Positions 27,957-36,924 of a stretch of DNA of 64,000 bases are shown piece by piece. The notes under the pieces are model-generated. The model saw only the letters and a program-made list of their open reading frames with translations, had not been told where the DNA came from and made no database searches. The DNA comes from Akkermansiaceae bacterium UBA2381. GTDB taxonomy: Bacteria; Verrucomicrobiota; Verrucomicrobiia; Verrucomicrobiales; DEV007. Location of the stretch: contig DDSV01000058.1 in assembly GCA_002344215.1 (NCBI GenBank), positions 78,157 to 142,156 of the forward strand, written 5' to 3'. Every line of letters begins with the position of its first letter. Within the stretch, counting starts at the first letter, position 1. The position numbers and the translations under genes were made by a program.

Positions 27957-28070
27957 ACAGAAGCCTGCTGAGACTACCTGACGAGCACCGTAGAGCATTC
28001 AAGAAAACGCATCAGAAAACGGCGTGGGGATGGGCCTCAGCCCGGGGAATCTCCGGAGTAACCGGAGACT

Positions 28071-29063
28071 CTACCGGTCGAACTGTGCATCAAAGACAAT
28101 ATTAGAAGGCGGAAAATCTAGCTTTCGAACAAAGGCGGCAGACTCAGTTGCTCCAGCCTCACGATCCATCCCACCGTCCTCCCACTCAACGGAGAGAGGA
28201 CCAGTGTAACCTATATCGTTGAGCGCGCGGATAATGGGTTCAAACTTGATCTTCCCCCTACCTACCGACTTAAAGTCCCAATAGCGCTTCCGATTATGAA
28301 AATCAACATGGCCACCAAAAACGCCGGCGTCCACCGGACGATCTGACCAGCCCACATCTTTCATGTGGACATGATTAATCCGGTCAGAGAAACGGTAAAT
28401 GAACTCAACATAGTCCACCCCCTGATAGCCGAAGTGACTAGGATCGTAATTGAATCCGAAGGCCGGATGATAGTCAATCGCCTCAAGGGCGCGTTCCGCC
28501 GAAGCGATATCAAAGGCAATCTCTGTCGGATGGACCTCCAGCGCAAACTTGATTCCATTTGCCTGAAAGACATCCATAATAGGCCCGAATCTATCTGCGA
28601 AATCTTGAAATCCCGCGTCAATCTGCCCGGGCAAAACAGGCGGAAATGAATAGATGAGGTGCCAGATCGACGAGCCTGTAAATCCGTTCACCACCTTGAC
28701 ACCGAATTCCTTTGCCGCTATCGCCGTCTTCTTCAATTCATCTGCCGCCCTTTGACGAACCCCCTCAGGATCCCCGTCGCCCCAGATGTAATCCGGAAGG
28801 ATTTGTTTGTGACGAGCATCGATGTTGTCGCAAACTGCCTGCCCCACTAGATGGCTTGAAATCGCAAAACACTGCATGTCGTGTTTTTTGAGCAAAGCCC
28901 TTTTCCCGGCACAGTAAGCGGCATCGGCTTTGTCTACCTCAAAATGATCACCCCAGCAGCCAAGCTCGACTCCGTCGTAGCCCATCGCCTTCGCTTTGAG
29001 GATAATAGTCTCACAGTCAAGGTCGGCCCATTGGCCGGTAAAAAGGGTGACAGGTCTTCCCAT
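28071..29063 (-). CDS. Sugar phosphate isomerase/epimerase (AP endonuclease 2 TIM barrel)
   Basis: A 330-residue protein of the xylose isomerase-like TIM-barrel group. Typical parts are AKAMGYDGVELGCWGDHFEVD near the start, ALEVHPTEIAFD with a metal-binding Glu, FNYDPSHFGYQGVD, INHVHMKDVGW and GPLSVEWEDGGMD. These give the Glu/Asp/His/Glu metal site of the family. It probably acts on a sugar or inositol derivative in the cytoplasm. It lacks inositol or sugar partners next to it, so the substrate cannot be named. A possible promoter is at 29106-29135. Confidence 0.88.
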   Translation of the reverse strand: MGRPVTLFTGQWADLDCETIILKAKAMGYDGVELGCWGDHFEVDKADAAYCAGKRALLKKHDMQCFAISSHLVGQAVCDNIDARHKQILPDYIWGDGDPEGVRQRAADELKKTAIAAKEFGVKVVNGFTGSSIWHLIYSFPPVLPGQIDAGFQDFADRFGPIMDVFQANGIKFALEVHPTEIAFDIASAERALEAIDYHPAFGFNYDPSHFGYQGVDYVEFIYRFSDRINHVHMKDVGWSDRPVDAGVFGGHVDFHNRKRYWDFKSVGRGKIKFEPIIRALNDIGYTGPLSVEWEDGGMDREAGATESAAFVRKLDFPPSNIVFDAQFDR

Positions 29064-29105
29064 AGTATCAGATTATTTAGTTAAGAAAGCGGGTGTGGAA
29101 CCCGG

Positions 29106-29135
29106 ATAATATTCAGGTCTCTATCACCCAATCAA
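29106..29135 (-). promoter_or_regulatory. Possible sigma70-type promoter for the isomerase-like gene
   Basis: On the minus strand, TTGATT (29135-29130) and TATTAT (29111-29106) are separated by 18 bases. This would place transcription start about 35 bases before the ATG at 29063. Found by eye only. Confidence 0.35.
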
Positions 29136-29248
29136 GTAGAAAAGGCGGCGGTGGAACCGGGGGCTCTTCCGTTTCACTGAGGAAAAATAAATGAATAATA
29201 CCGCAAAGAATTGACAGAACGGCAGAAATCCAATCCCGGGGAAAGGTC

Positions 29249-29274
29249 CGGGGGTGTTTTACGCAACACCCCCG
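29249..29274 (-). terminator. Hairpin after the FhaC/ShlB-like gene
   Basis: A perfect 10-base stem, CGGGGGTGTT (29249-29258) with AACACCCCCG (29265-29274), and a 6-base loop. It lies 34 bases beyond the stop of the minus-strand porin gene. No good U-run follows, so it may terminate weakly or protect the 3' end of the message. Confidence 0.5.
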
Positions 29275-29307
29275 ATTGCAGAAGAACGACACCGCAGCTG
29301 TATTTTA

Positions 29308-31140
29308 TCAGAATGTTGCCGTAGCCCCGATGTGGAAGCGGCCCGATTCGTTGGCAACCACGTTCTGTGTAAAGATCGGGAAACCATAGTCGAGGCGGAA
29401 TTTGAACCAATCACTGTAGTTCCAGCGGAGACCCACCCCTGCGGAGCCAATCTCAAAATCCGTAACCGGAACATTGTCATCGTTTCCGAATTTGGCTGCG
29501 TCAAAGAATCCGAGGAACCGGAGGCTGTCAGTTTCGTTTTCCCAGTCAAAAATCCGCCCAACGGAGAGCTCAGGGGTATAGAGTTCGAAGGTTCCCCATA
29601 GTCCCTGATCGCCTCTGATGACCCGTTGCTCGAAGCCGCGGACCGTATCATATCCACCGGCACCAATCTGTTCGGAGGCCTGCAAATTCTCATTCGACTC
29701 CTGACCCTGAACCTTAACCCGCATCGACCAGTCATCAAGAAGACGACGCTGGTGCTCAATACTTGCGGTCACGTAGAAGTAATCAGAGGTCGAACCGAGA
29801 CGGTTTGCATTGAAGACAAGGTCGGAATTGTGACCGTTGAAGTCACCGGGAGACAAGACGCCCCGAATATCGAACTGTGTCACCCCGCGCTTGTGCTGGA
29901 TCGTTTCCTTATAACCCAGACTAAACTGGAAAATTTCTGCCGGAGGCGCTCCACCCGGAACAGGAACTCCTCCGAATTCAAGATCGCTTCCGTTTGATTT
30001 CCAGTCGAATCCCAAATCCATTTCACGCTGACGATTCGAGGTGCCCTCTAGAGGGATCCCGTAGCGCGCACTCAACTGGGAGTTAACTCCCGAGGAGATG
30101 AAATTATTGTTAATCAATTCGGACTCAATGTTCACGTAAGAGGCGAGAACTGTGAACCAGTGACGCCAGGGAAGCGCCTGAGTGTATACGAGCGAGTTTG
30201 CCCAAACATGGGAGAACTCCAGATCACTTGTGAATTGATAGCTAAGGCTCCGATTCGGACCCATGAGATCGCCGAAGTTGAATCCATAGATCAACCGATG
30301 GTCGCCCAGAAACTGCACGCCCGAATCCTCGTATCCCGTGTAAAACCAATTTGCCTTGGTCTGGTAGCTCTTGAGAATGACATCGGTTGTTCCGAACTCG
30401 TAGCCCGGTGCGTAAACCATGTCGACTTTGCGGTAGGGACTACGGTTGACCCAGGAAAGGTCACGGAGCACTTCAGAAGCACGGATCACCTCTCCTTTCT
30501 TAATCCGCATCTGACTGCGGATGAATTCTTCAGTATCGGCGTCGACACCCTCTACCCGGATTCGGGCGAGTTCTGACTCGATTACGACAAGCTGGACCAC
30601 GCCTGAGGTGATATCCTGCTCCGGGATGAGGACATCGACGACGGGACGATCTCCCTCCCGATAGGCAATAATAACGTCCTTGACCATCTGATCGAGCGAG
30701 GCAAGTGAGACGGGGCGACCAATGTAAGATTGAAGAACCAAGCCCACCGGACGGGGAAAATCTTCATAATCGTGCCAGATCCCCTCAACGCCCGGCCATC
30801 CATCGGGCCTGACATCTCCGGGACGTGGAAGAAGAACGACACCGAGGAGCTGGTTGACGAGATATTCATCTTCGCTGGTTCCCCCGCCGACACCACCCTT
30901 GCCTGAACCACTGTTCAAATGGAAACGGCCAAGCTGATCGACTTTCAAAGGGCCCTCTCCCCCTCCCGAATCCAGAACGGAACGGGTCTCGGAAACTTGT
31001 CTCTGAACTTGAGGCGGTAGCACATCGGTCAGAATCTCCGTTCCATACTGGTCGGTGACGGTCTGTTGCGCGTTTAGTCCACCAGTCACACAAGCGACCA
31101 ACAGGGCGGCGATTCCGGCATTTAGGCGTTGGATTCTCAT
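29308..31140 (-). CDS. FhaC/ShlB-type outer-membrane transporter of two-partner secretion
   Basis: Start at ATG 31140 is preferred over TTG 31149. The 610-residue protein has signal peptide LNAGIAALLVACVTGGLNA, then a linker and one or two POTRA domains (about 120-270, with DVLIPEQDITSGVVQLVVIES and KKGEVIRASEVLRDL). A C-terminal beta-barrel ends in an aromatic residue (IGATATF). The VRGF motif of the barrel lid loop is present (GGYDTVRGFEQR). Such proteins export a large TpsA partner across the outer membrane; no partner lies in this window. Promoter-like TACAAT is at 31174-31179. Confidence 0.88.
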   Translation of the reverse strand: MRIQRLNAGIAALLVACVTGGLNAQQTVTDQYGTEILTDVLPPQVQRQVSETRSVLDSGGGEGPLKVDQLGRFHLNSGSGKGGVGGGTSEDEYLVNQLLGVVLLPRPGDVRPDGWPGVEGIWHDYEDFPRPVGLVLQSYIGRPVSLASLDQMVKDVIIAYREGDRPVVDVLIPEQDITSGVVQLVVIESELARIRVEGVDADTEEFIRSQMRIKKGEVIRASEVLRDLSWVNRSPYRKVDMVYAPGYEFGTTDVILKSYQTKANWFYTGYEDSGVQFLGDHRLIYGFNFGDLMGPNRSLSYQFTSDLEFSHVWANSLVYTQALPWRHWFTVLASYVNIESELINNNFISSGVNSQLSARYGIPLEGTSNRQREMDLGFDWKSNGSDLEFGGVPVPGGAPPAEIFQFSLGYKETIQHKRGVTQFDIRGVLSPGDFNGHNSDLVFNANRLGSTSDYFYVTASIEHQRRLLDDWSMRVKVQGQESNENLQASEQIGAGGYDTVRGFEQRVIRGDQGLWGTFELYTPELSVGRIFDWENETDSLRFLGFFDAAKFGNDDNVPVTDFEIGSAGVGLRWNYSDWFKFRLDYGFPIFTQNVVANESGRFHIGATATF

Positions 31141-31173
31141 CAAATTCAAAAAGTTGCGAGTCTGAGGCTCAGC

Positions 31174-31203
31174 ATTGTAACCTATTCGATTAACACACGT
31201 TAA
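31174..31203 (-). promoter_or_regulatory. Possible promoter of the two-partner secretion gene
   Basis: Minus-strand TACAAT (31179-31174) lies 18 bases from a weak -35, TTAACG (31203-31198), and about 33 bases before the ATG at 31140. The -10 is good, the -35 poor. Confidence 0.35.
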
Positions 31204-31282
31204 AGGGCTTGAAAATGGTTTTTTTCAGAAATTTCTCGGTTTTGGACCTGCCGGGCTGATGTTAGGAGCATTGTGATTAAGA

Positions 31283-32098
31283 ATGGAAGCAAAATCTAAG
31301 GTATTTTTAACTGATACCCATGCGCATCTCGCGTCGCAGGGATTTTCTGAGGATCTCTTCGACGTTGTCCAGCGCGCCGGTGAAAAGGGAGTGCAGCGCA
31401 TTGTCACGATCTCGTGCGACGCCGAGGATTCGAAACTCAACCTCGAGATTGCGAGAGAATACCCCACCGTTCTGCCCACTGTCGGGATTCACCCGCTCTA
31501 TATTGAAGGAATTTCCGGTGATTCATGGGTCGAGGAACTTCGAGGCCTGGCTTCTCTGCCCCAAGTGGTCGCCATTGGTGAAATCGGTTTGGATTACTTT
31601 CACCCGCCCCGGGATGGCAGCTCCGAGAAGGAGTGGAGGAGAAAGCAGCGCGACGTTTTCGAACATCTTCTCCAACTCGCACTGGACCTTCAATTGCCGG
31701 CCGTTATTCACCAGCGGCAGAGCGCAAATGATGTCGCCGATGTTCTCGCCGGGTTCCCCGGGGTAAAGGCCGTCTTACATTGCTTCTCAGGGACCTGCGA
31801 GGAAGCGGCCCGAGCTATTGAAGCGGGCCATTTTCTCTCCTTCACCGGAATTCTCACCTTTAACAATGCATCCGGCTTGAGGAAGACAGCCGCTTCAATC
31901 CCCCTTGACCGCGTGATGGTTGAAACAGATTGCCCCTTTCTGGCTCCCGCTCCCTTTCGAGGCAAACGCTGCGAACCTTACATGGTCGAGTTCACCGCAA
32001 AAGCGCTTGGAGAGCTTCACGGACTCAGTCTCGAAGAAATATCCGCCGTCACTTCGAGGACCGCTGGTGAATTCTTTGGCCGGGAGGTCCCCTCTTGA
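31283..32098 (+). CDS. TatD family metal-dependent hydrolase
   Basis: A 271-residue TIM-barrel metalloenzyme. It opens with DTHAHLAS (metal His-x-His), and carries PTVGIHPLY, AIGEIGLDYFH, PAVIHQRQS, VLHCFSGT and METDCPFLAPAP-like VETDCPFLAP, all standard TatD motifs. Members act as 3'-5' exonucleases or deoxyribonucleases; cellular role is variable. It is divergent from the porin gene. Confidence 0.95.
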   Translation: MEAKSKVFLTDTHAHLASQGFSEDLFDVVQRAGEKGVQRIVTISCDAEDSKLNLEIAREYPTVLPTVGIHPLYIEGISGDSWVEELRGLASLPQVVAIGEIGLDYFHPPRDGSSEKEWRRKQRDVFEHLLQLALDLQLPAVIHQRQSANDVADVLAGFPGVKAVLHCFSGTCEEAARAIEAGHFLSFTGILTFNNASGLRKTAASIPLDRVMVETDCPFLAPAPFRGKRCEPYMVEFTAKALGELHGLSLEEISAVTSRTAGEFFGREVPS

Positions 32099-32142
32099 CG
32101 GAAGGGAGCCCTAACTAAGTATCTTGTCTTTTCGGGGAATCG

Positions 32143-32376
32143 GTGATTGGTTTGAACAAGGGGAAGGTTCCCTGTCTTCTTATGTTTTCAGATCGCAGCA
32201 CCGAAATCCGGGAGAAAAAGTTCCCCCTTACGAACCGGGTCGAAGTCAGACGGGGGTTGCACTCCTCATCGACGCTAACGGACGATCACACCCTCTTCCT
32301 CCTGAACCAGCAGAGGGAACGCCGTTTGAAAACCGAGAAACGCAGTTGGATCTCGAGACTCTTTCGATGGCGCTGA
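32143..32376 (+). CDS. Small hypothetical protein
   Basis: GTG 32143 opens 77 codons that end just one base before the ligA stop. The product is basic and ends in WISRLFRWR. It would fill the 278-base gap between tatD and ligA, and follows tatD in the same direction. There is no recognised domain, and an overlapping alternative frame exists (32124-32498), so this is a weak call. Confidence 0.3.
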   Translation: MIGLNKGKVPCLLMFSDRSTEIREKKFPLTNRVEVRRGLHSSSTLTDDHTLFLLNQQRERRLKTEKRSWISRLFRWR

Positions 32377-34581
32377 TCAGCCCCCGAGGAGAGTGCTCAA
32401 CTCGTCCTCTGAGAGGATTTTCACTCCAAGCGCGTTTGCCTTGTCGAGCTTTGATCCTGCGTTTTCCCCGGCGAGCAAATAGTGTGTGTTCTTGCTGACC
32501 GATCCCGAAACTTTGCCTCCGGCGGCATGAATCCGGGAGGCAATATCGTCGCGCGGTTCAGAGAGGGTTCCGGTAATGACAAAGGTTTTACCAGCGAGGG
32601 GTTTGCCGGCATCAGCACTGTCTTCCGAGGGATTAGGTGCATAGTTGTCCGACTGAGGATCGATCCCGAATTCGGCAAGACGTCGCAGGACGGCGACCCC
32701 GGCGGGAGACTGAAAAAAATCAAGGACACTCGCGGCAACAATGGGGCCGACCTCGGAAGCGATCTGGTAAGGGGCGAGAAAGACATTCTTCTCTTTGCTT
32801 TCGCCGGTCTTGAGGGTGCGCAGGCCGGCTAGAACCGGGGATTGGGAAAGCTCTCTGAAGTTTCGATGAAGCCGTGAGAGCTCGCGTGCCGAGGACTCTC
32901 CGACCTGCGAAATTCCCATAGCGAAGAGCCAGCGCGCCAGCGGCATTTCCTTTACCGCGCGCTCGCGTGCCTGCACGATTTTGGCCGCGTTCTTCTCCCC
33001 GAAAATCCGCGGACTATCCCCGGTTCCGAGATTCAGTGATGCCAGAGTGCTTTCGGGAATCTCGAAGAGATCGAGGGGAGAACGAATCAGACCACGCTCA
33101 ACCAGCTTCTCCGCGACGGTGCTTCCGATTCCCTCAATATCGAGAGCTTTTCGACTGACGAACTGCCGCATCCGGCTCGCGACCTGCGCCGGACACTCGA
33201 AGTTCACGCAAAAATGAGTCACCACGGTTCGTGCGTCTGATTTTGTGCCTGAGACAGTCTCGCGACGCTCTATCGGGCCCGAACAGACTGGACACACGCC
33301 GCCGAGATGGGCATGCATGGAAAAGTCCGTCCTGCCCCCCTTGGTCGCGACCACCTTGATGATTTCGGGGATGATCTCGCCAGCCTTCTGAACAAGAACA
33401 GTGTCTCCGATTCCGATCCCCTTCTCCAGGATGAAGGACTCGTTGTGTAAGGTCGCGCGACGCACCGTCGTGCCTGAAACCAGGACGGGAGCGAGTTCTG
33501 CAACCGGAGTGAGTTTACCGGTGCGACCGACCTGAACCGTGATGTCGATCAGAATTGTTTCCTTTTGCTCGGGGGGATATTTGTAGGCGGCGGCCCAACG
33601 GGGGGCACGACTGGTGAATCCGAGCTGCTGCTGCGCATCGCGGTCAATCACTTTGATCACGGCTCCATCAGTACCGTAGGGCAACGTATGCCGCTCCCGG
33701 TCAAGGCGTCTCACCGCTTCAAGAACCTCCTCAAGCGTCCCGGCTCGCCAGAGCGGCTCGTTTTTCCGAATGCCAACCCGGTCAAGAAGGGCGTGAAATT
33801 CGGTGATCGTGGCGATCTCCCCTCCCTCAACCAAACCAAGGCCGTGGGCAATAAAATCAAGCGGCCGGGTCGCAACCTCGCGCGAGTCGAGCATCTTCAG
33901 GGCCCCGGCCGTGGCATTGCGCGGATTGGCAAAGGTCGGCAGGCCGGCCTCATCCCGCTCCTCGTTCATTTTGGCAAATGCCTCTCCGGGCATGAAGATC
34001 TCTCCTCTCACCTCGAGGGTCTCGGGCACTCCGGCCGAATCGGTTAGATTCAGGGGAATGGATTTTATGGTGCGAACATTCGCCGTGATGACATCACCCC
34101 GGGTGCCATCCCCGCGCGTTGCCGCATATTCCAGTCGCCCGCCCCGGTAAACCAGGGAAACCGCGACGCCGTCGATCTTCGGCTCAATCGTCACGGGGAT
34201 CGAATCCGCCCCGAGCCCCTTCTGGAGCCGATGGTAGAAATCGACCAGTTCCTGCTCTTTCGGGGGTCGCTCTCCCGTCTTCGCCTCGATCCTGTCGAGT
34301 TCTTCAGTCGGGAGTTCAAAAAGGTCGTCGATGCTTAGCATCGGGATGGGATGCGTCACCTGCACGAATCCCTCGCTCGGGCGACCGCCGACACGCCGTG
34401 CGGGGCTATTTGGATCAGCAAAGAGAGGATACTCGGATTCCAGCGCCTCCAGTTGACGAAACAGAACATCGTACTCGGCATCTGAGATCTCCGGCTCTGC
34501 CTGATCGTAGTAGAGGCGGTTGTGACGCTCGATCTCAGCACTAAGACGGGCGATCTCCGCCTGGGGGTCGTCAGAGCTCAT
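32377..34581 (-). CDS. ligA: NAD-dependent DNA ligase
   Basis: A 734-residue LigA, longer than the usual 670. The N-terminal Ia domain (NRLYYDQAEPEISDAEYD) binds NMN. The adenylation Lys is K135 in EPKIDG. The zinc finger uses CPVCS...HFCVNFECP, and HhH motifs and a C-terminal BRCT domain (GKTFVITGTLSEPRDDI) follow. Extra residues occur just before the KxDG motif (about 95-125) and in the zinc-finger region. It seals nicks during replication and repair with NAD as cofactor. The toxin-antitoxin pair lies 19 bases upstream in the same direction. Confidence 0.97.
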   Translation of the reverse strand: MSSDDPQAEIARLSAEIERHNRLYYDQAEPEISDAEYDVLFRQLEALESEYPLFADPNSPARRVGGRPSEGFVQVTHPIPMLSIDDLFELPTEELDRIEAKTGERPPKEQELVDFYHRLQKGLGADSIPVTIEPKIDGVAVSLVYRGGRLEYAATRGDGTRGDVITANVRTIKSIPLNLTDSAGVPETLEVRGEIFMPGEAFAKMNEERDEAGLPTFANPRNATAGALKMLDSREVATRPLDFIAHGLGLVEGGEIATITEFHALLDRVGIRKNEPLWRAGTLEEVLEAVRRLDRERHTLPYGTDGAVIKVIDRDAQQQLGFTSRAPRWAAAYKYPPEQKETILIDITVQVGRTGKLTPVAELAPVLVSGTTVRRATLHNESFILEKGIGIGDTVLVQKAGEIIPEIIKVVATKGGRTDFSMHAHLGGVCPVCSGPIERRETVSGTKSDARTVVTHFCVNFECPAQVASRMRQFVSRKALDIEGIGSTVAEKLVERGLIRSPLDLFEIPESTLASLNLGTGDSPRIFGEKNAAKIVQARERAVKEMPLARWLFAMGISQVGESSARELSRLHRNFRELSQSPVLAGLRTLKTGESKEKNVFLAPYQIASEVGPIVAASVLDFFQSPAGVAVLRRLAEFGIDPQSDNYAPNPSEDSADAGKPLAGKTFVITGTLSEPRDDIASRIHAAGGKVSGSVSKNTHYLLAGENAGSKLDKANALGVKILSEDELSTLLGG

Positions 34582-34600
34582 GCGAGAGAGCAGCTTTCAG

Positions 34601-34903
34601 TTAATCCTGATCGCGTTCGGGCGATCGATCCATTTGCTTTGCCACTTCCTCCTCCAGTCGTTCGCTCAGCCATTGTTTAATCATACTCTGGTAATTCAGA
34701 TACCGATGCCTGGCGAGTCGCTTGATGCGACTGAGCATTTGCGGATCGAAGCGAAGGGTAATCGTCGTCGACTCGCGTACGGTTTGCCGCTGAACCGAGG
34801 CATTCATCAAACGAGGATCGAGGGAATGGTCCGCCCAGAATTCAGCTTCATCCTTTTCGTCCTCAAATTCAGGGATTTGGTTCCAGCGTTCGATGGTGTT
34901 CAC
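34601..34903 (-). CDS. CopG-family antitoxin
   Basis: A 100-residue protein starting at GTG 34903. The C-terminal half carries a ribbon-helix-helix-like segment, TTITLRFDPQMLSRIKRLARHRYLNYQSMIKQWL, typical of CopG antitoxins that accompany BrnT-type toxins. The acidic N-terminus (EFEDEKDEAEFW) resembles the toxin-binding part of such antitoxins. It probably neutralises the toxin encoded 58 bases upstream and represses the operon. Confidence 0.85.
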   Translation of the reverse strand: MNTIERWNQIPEFEDEKDEAEFWADHSLDPRLMNASVQRQTVRESTTITLRFDPQMLSRIKRLARHRYLNYQSMIKQWLSERLEEEVAKQMDRSPERDQD

Positions 34904-34961
34904 AGGCAGACAGGGTTGGGTGGACGATTGAAGGTGTCTCAGTCGAGCGGAATCTCAGGAA

Positions 34962-35240
34962 CTAGAGCCACTCCGCATTTTTACGCTCATAAAATGAAAT
35001 CTCGTCGTTTGTCATTTCCCGACAAAGAATTACACGGCAACGCTTTCCATCAGTCCAGAAGACCGAAAACAGAAAGCGATTGTTGATCGTTTTCCCGAGA
35101 TTGAAGTAGCGGGCATCAGCCCCGTTGTTATCGGATTCCGGCAGTAAGCGAATGGAGAAGGGATCCTCGAATGCCTCCTCAATTTCCCTCGGGATGATCT
35201 TTTTGAGGTCAATATGGCAGTCTATCCAATCAAAATCCAT
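34962..35240 (-). CDS. BrnT-like toxin
   Basis: I take ATG 35240 (MDFDWIDCHIDLKKI) as the start, since the longer frame from 35297 has no family match; 92 residues. The ending RVILCREMTNDEISFYERKNAEWL and the FSVFWTDGKRCRVI strand match the BrnT ribonuclease-toxin pattern, a RelE-like small fold. The toxin precedes its antitoxin, the usual order for BrnT/BrnA. The upstream region is AT-rich and may hold the promoter. Confidence 0.78.
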   Translation of the reverse strand: MDFDWIDCHIDLKKIIPREIEEAFEDPFSIRLLPESDNNGADARYFNLGKTINNRFLFSVFWTDGKRCRVILCREMTNDEISFYERKNAEWL

Positions 35241-35394
35241 AATGTGGTGAACGGAACCGGGGCGTTTCAAGCTATGGGGGAAGACCGGGGAAATCAATCA
35301 GCGAAACGTTTCATTTTATCTGACAAAGAAGAAACAATCAAAATTACCATAAGTTTTGGCTTTATTTATTATCAAATTTTGGTTATAAAAGCAT

Positions 35395-35898
35395 GTGCGT
35401 TCCTTTAGGATCATTTCTCCTATTCTGGGCCTCCTGACAGTCTCCTGCCAGGTAAAGCCTTATGCTCCCCCTCCGCGCCCCGCTGAGGTGACAAGCGTGG
35501 AAGTTGAAGTTCGGGATTTTGAGGGCCGACCTGAGGCTTATGCCGTTGTCAGCGGCAACCTGTCGAGTTCAGCCGCTCAACTCGTCGATGCCAAACAATC
35601 CCGTGAAGATCGCACGATCTTTCTTGAGGTCCTGGAGCAGACACCCCGGGGTGCAAATCTCCTCACTGATCTTGCCCTGTCCCCTCCGTTTCAAACAAGA
35701 ATTCCGGTTGAATTGTTGGGACTCCCCCCCGGCCCTTGCGTGCTGATGACCAACGGGATCGAGACTCCGTTTGTCATCCCCAGCCTTCACGCCATGCTCG
35801 TCAGTTCTGAGGCCCCTGATCCCGCAGGAGCGCCCGCCATTTCACTGCTTGACGAATTCATCCCGATCGAGGAGTTCCAGAGCAGCAGCCCGAATTAA
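35395..35898 (+). CDS. Hypothetical lipoprotein
   Basis: GTG 35395 opens a 167-residue protein. The N-terminus IISPILGLLTVSC is a lipobox (TVSC), so the mature protein is probably lipid-anchored at Cys18. The body begins with a Pro-rich linker and a beta-type domain (VEVEVRDFEGRPEAYAVV, PFVIPSLHAMLV). No family recognised. The preceding 65 bases are very AT-rich and probably contain its promoter. Confidence 0.65.
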   Translation: MRSFRIISPILGLLTVSCQVKPYAPPPRPAEVTSVEVEVRDFEGRPEAYAVVSGNLSSSAAQLVDAKQSREDRTIFLEVLEQTPRGANLLTDLALSPPFQTRIPVELLGLPPGPCVLMTNGIETPFVIPSLHAMLVSSEAPDPAGAPAISLLDEFIPIEEFQSSSPN

Positions 35899-35982
35899 GA
35901 GGAAAAACTGAAAGGTTTTGAAATGACTTCGTCAGATTAGGGTAAACATTATCCTGAATTCAAATCCGTTACACCCCACTCG

Positions 35983-36846
35983 ATGAAAACACCCATTCTC
36001 ACGCTCTGTCTGATCCTTTCCCTATCCAGCCTGCACGCCCAGAAAGCGCGTGAGATTGCCTCCGGTTTTGAGAATCAAAAAATCGCAGCAATTAAGGCCT
36101 ATCTTGCTGAAACCCCTGAAGCGACGGACAAGGACGAAGCGCTTTCAATCCTCGTGACCGCTCACACGAACCTCGGAGACCTTGCCCCGATTCCGGATCT
36201 GCTGAGTCAGCGATACGATTCAATGGATAAGGGAGCCGACGCCAACCTAAACGTGATCATCACGGAGATCACCCGGCCCTTCATCGAAGCTTCCATCGTC
36301 TCGGGGCAGAAGGACAAGGCCAAGGATTTTATCACCAAAGTAAAAACCGATCTTTCCGCCCATCCGCAGATCGAACAGGTGAGTCAGTTCCTCGACCAGT
36401 TGGCCGGAGAACTTTCCCTCCCCGGAGTCGGCGACGAGATGAACATAAAATTCACCGATCTCACCGGGACTGAGATTGATCTCAGCAAAATGCACGACAA
36501 GGTCATCCTTGTGGACTTTTGGGCGACCTGGTGCGGTCCCTGCGTTGCGGAAATGCCAAATGTTACCGCTGCTTACGAAGCCTACCACGCCAAGGGTTTC
36601 GAGGTCGTCGGGATCTCGCTCGACGACGATAAAGCCGCCGTTGAAGCCTTCACGAAGGAAAACAAGATGCCCTGGCCCCAGTATTTCGATGGCAAGGGAT
36701 GGGAGAATGAAATTTCCCAGCGCTTTGGTATCACCAGCATTCCGGCAACTTTTCTTGTTGGAAAGGGCGGAAAAATTGTTGCCTCGAATCTCCGTGGCCC
36801 CGATCTCGAAAAGGCGATCGAAAAGGCCCTCTCCGCCGCTGAATAG
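35983..36846 (+). CDS. TlpA-like thioredoxin-fold protein
   Basis: A 287-residue exported protein. Signal peptide MKTPILTLCLILSLSSLHA is followed by a helical, TPR-like domain (about 22-140). The C-terminal thioredoxin-like domain has WATWCGPCVAEMP, with redox Cys184 and Cys187, a cis-Pro region SIPATFLVG, and GFEVVGISLDDD. It probably reduces or isomerises disulfides in the periplasm, possibly for cytochrome c maturation, but no ccm genes are near. It is followed by trpA after 78 bases. Confidence 0.92.
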   Translation: MKTPILTLCLILSLSSLHAQKAREIASGFENQKIAAIKAYLAETPEATDKDEALSILVTAHTNLGDLAPIPDLLSQRYDSMDKGADANLNVIITEITRPFIEASIVSGQKDKAKDFITKVKTDLSAHPQIEQVSQFLDQLAGELSLPGVGDEMNIKFTDLTGTEIDLSKMHDKVILVDFWATWCGPCVAEMPNVTAAYEAYHAKGFEVVGISLDDDKAAVEAFTKENKMPWPQYFDGKGWENEISQRFGITSIPATFLVGKGGKIVASNLRGPDLEKAIEKALSAAE

Positions 36847-36924
36847 TCCTTGTCTCTGTTCATTTGGCGTTCGCTTCATTTCCACTATCGCCCCGGCCAT
36901 TTGGGGCGATAGTTCCGCGCTTTC

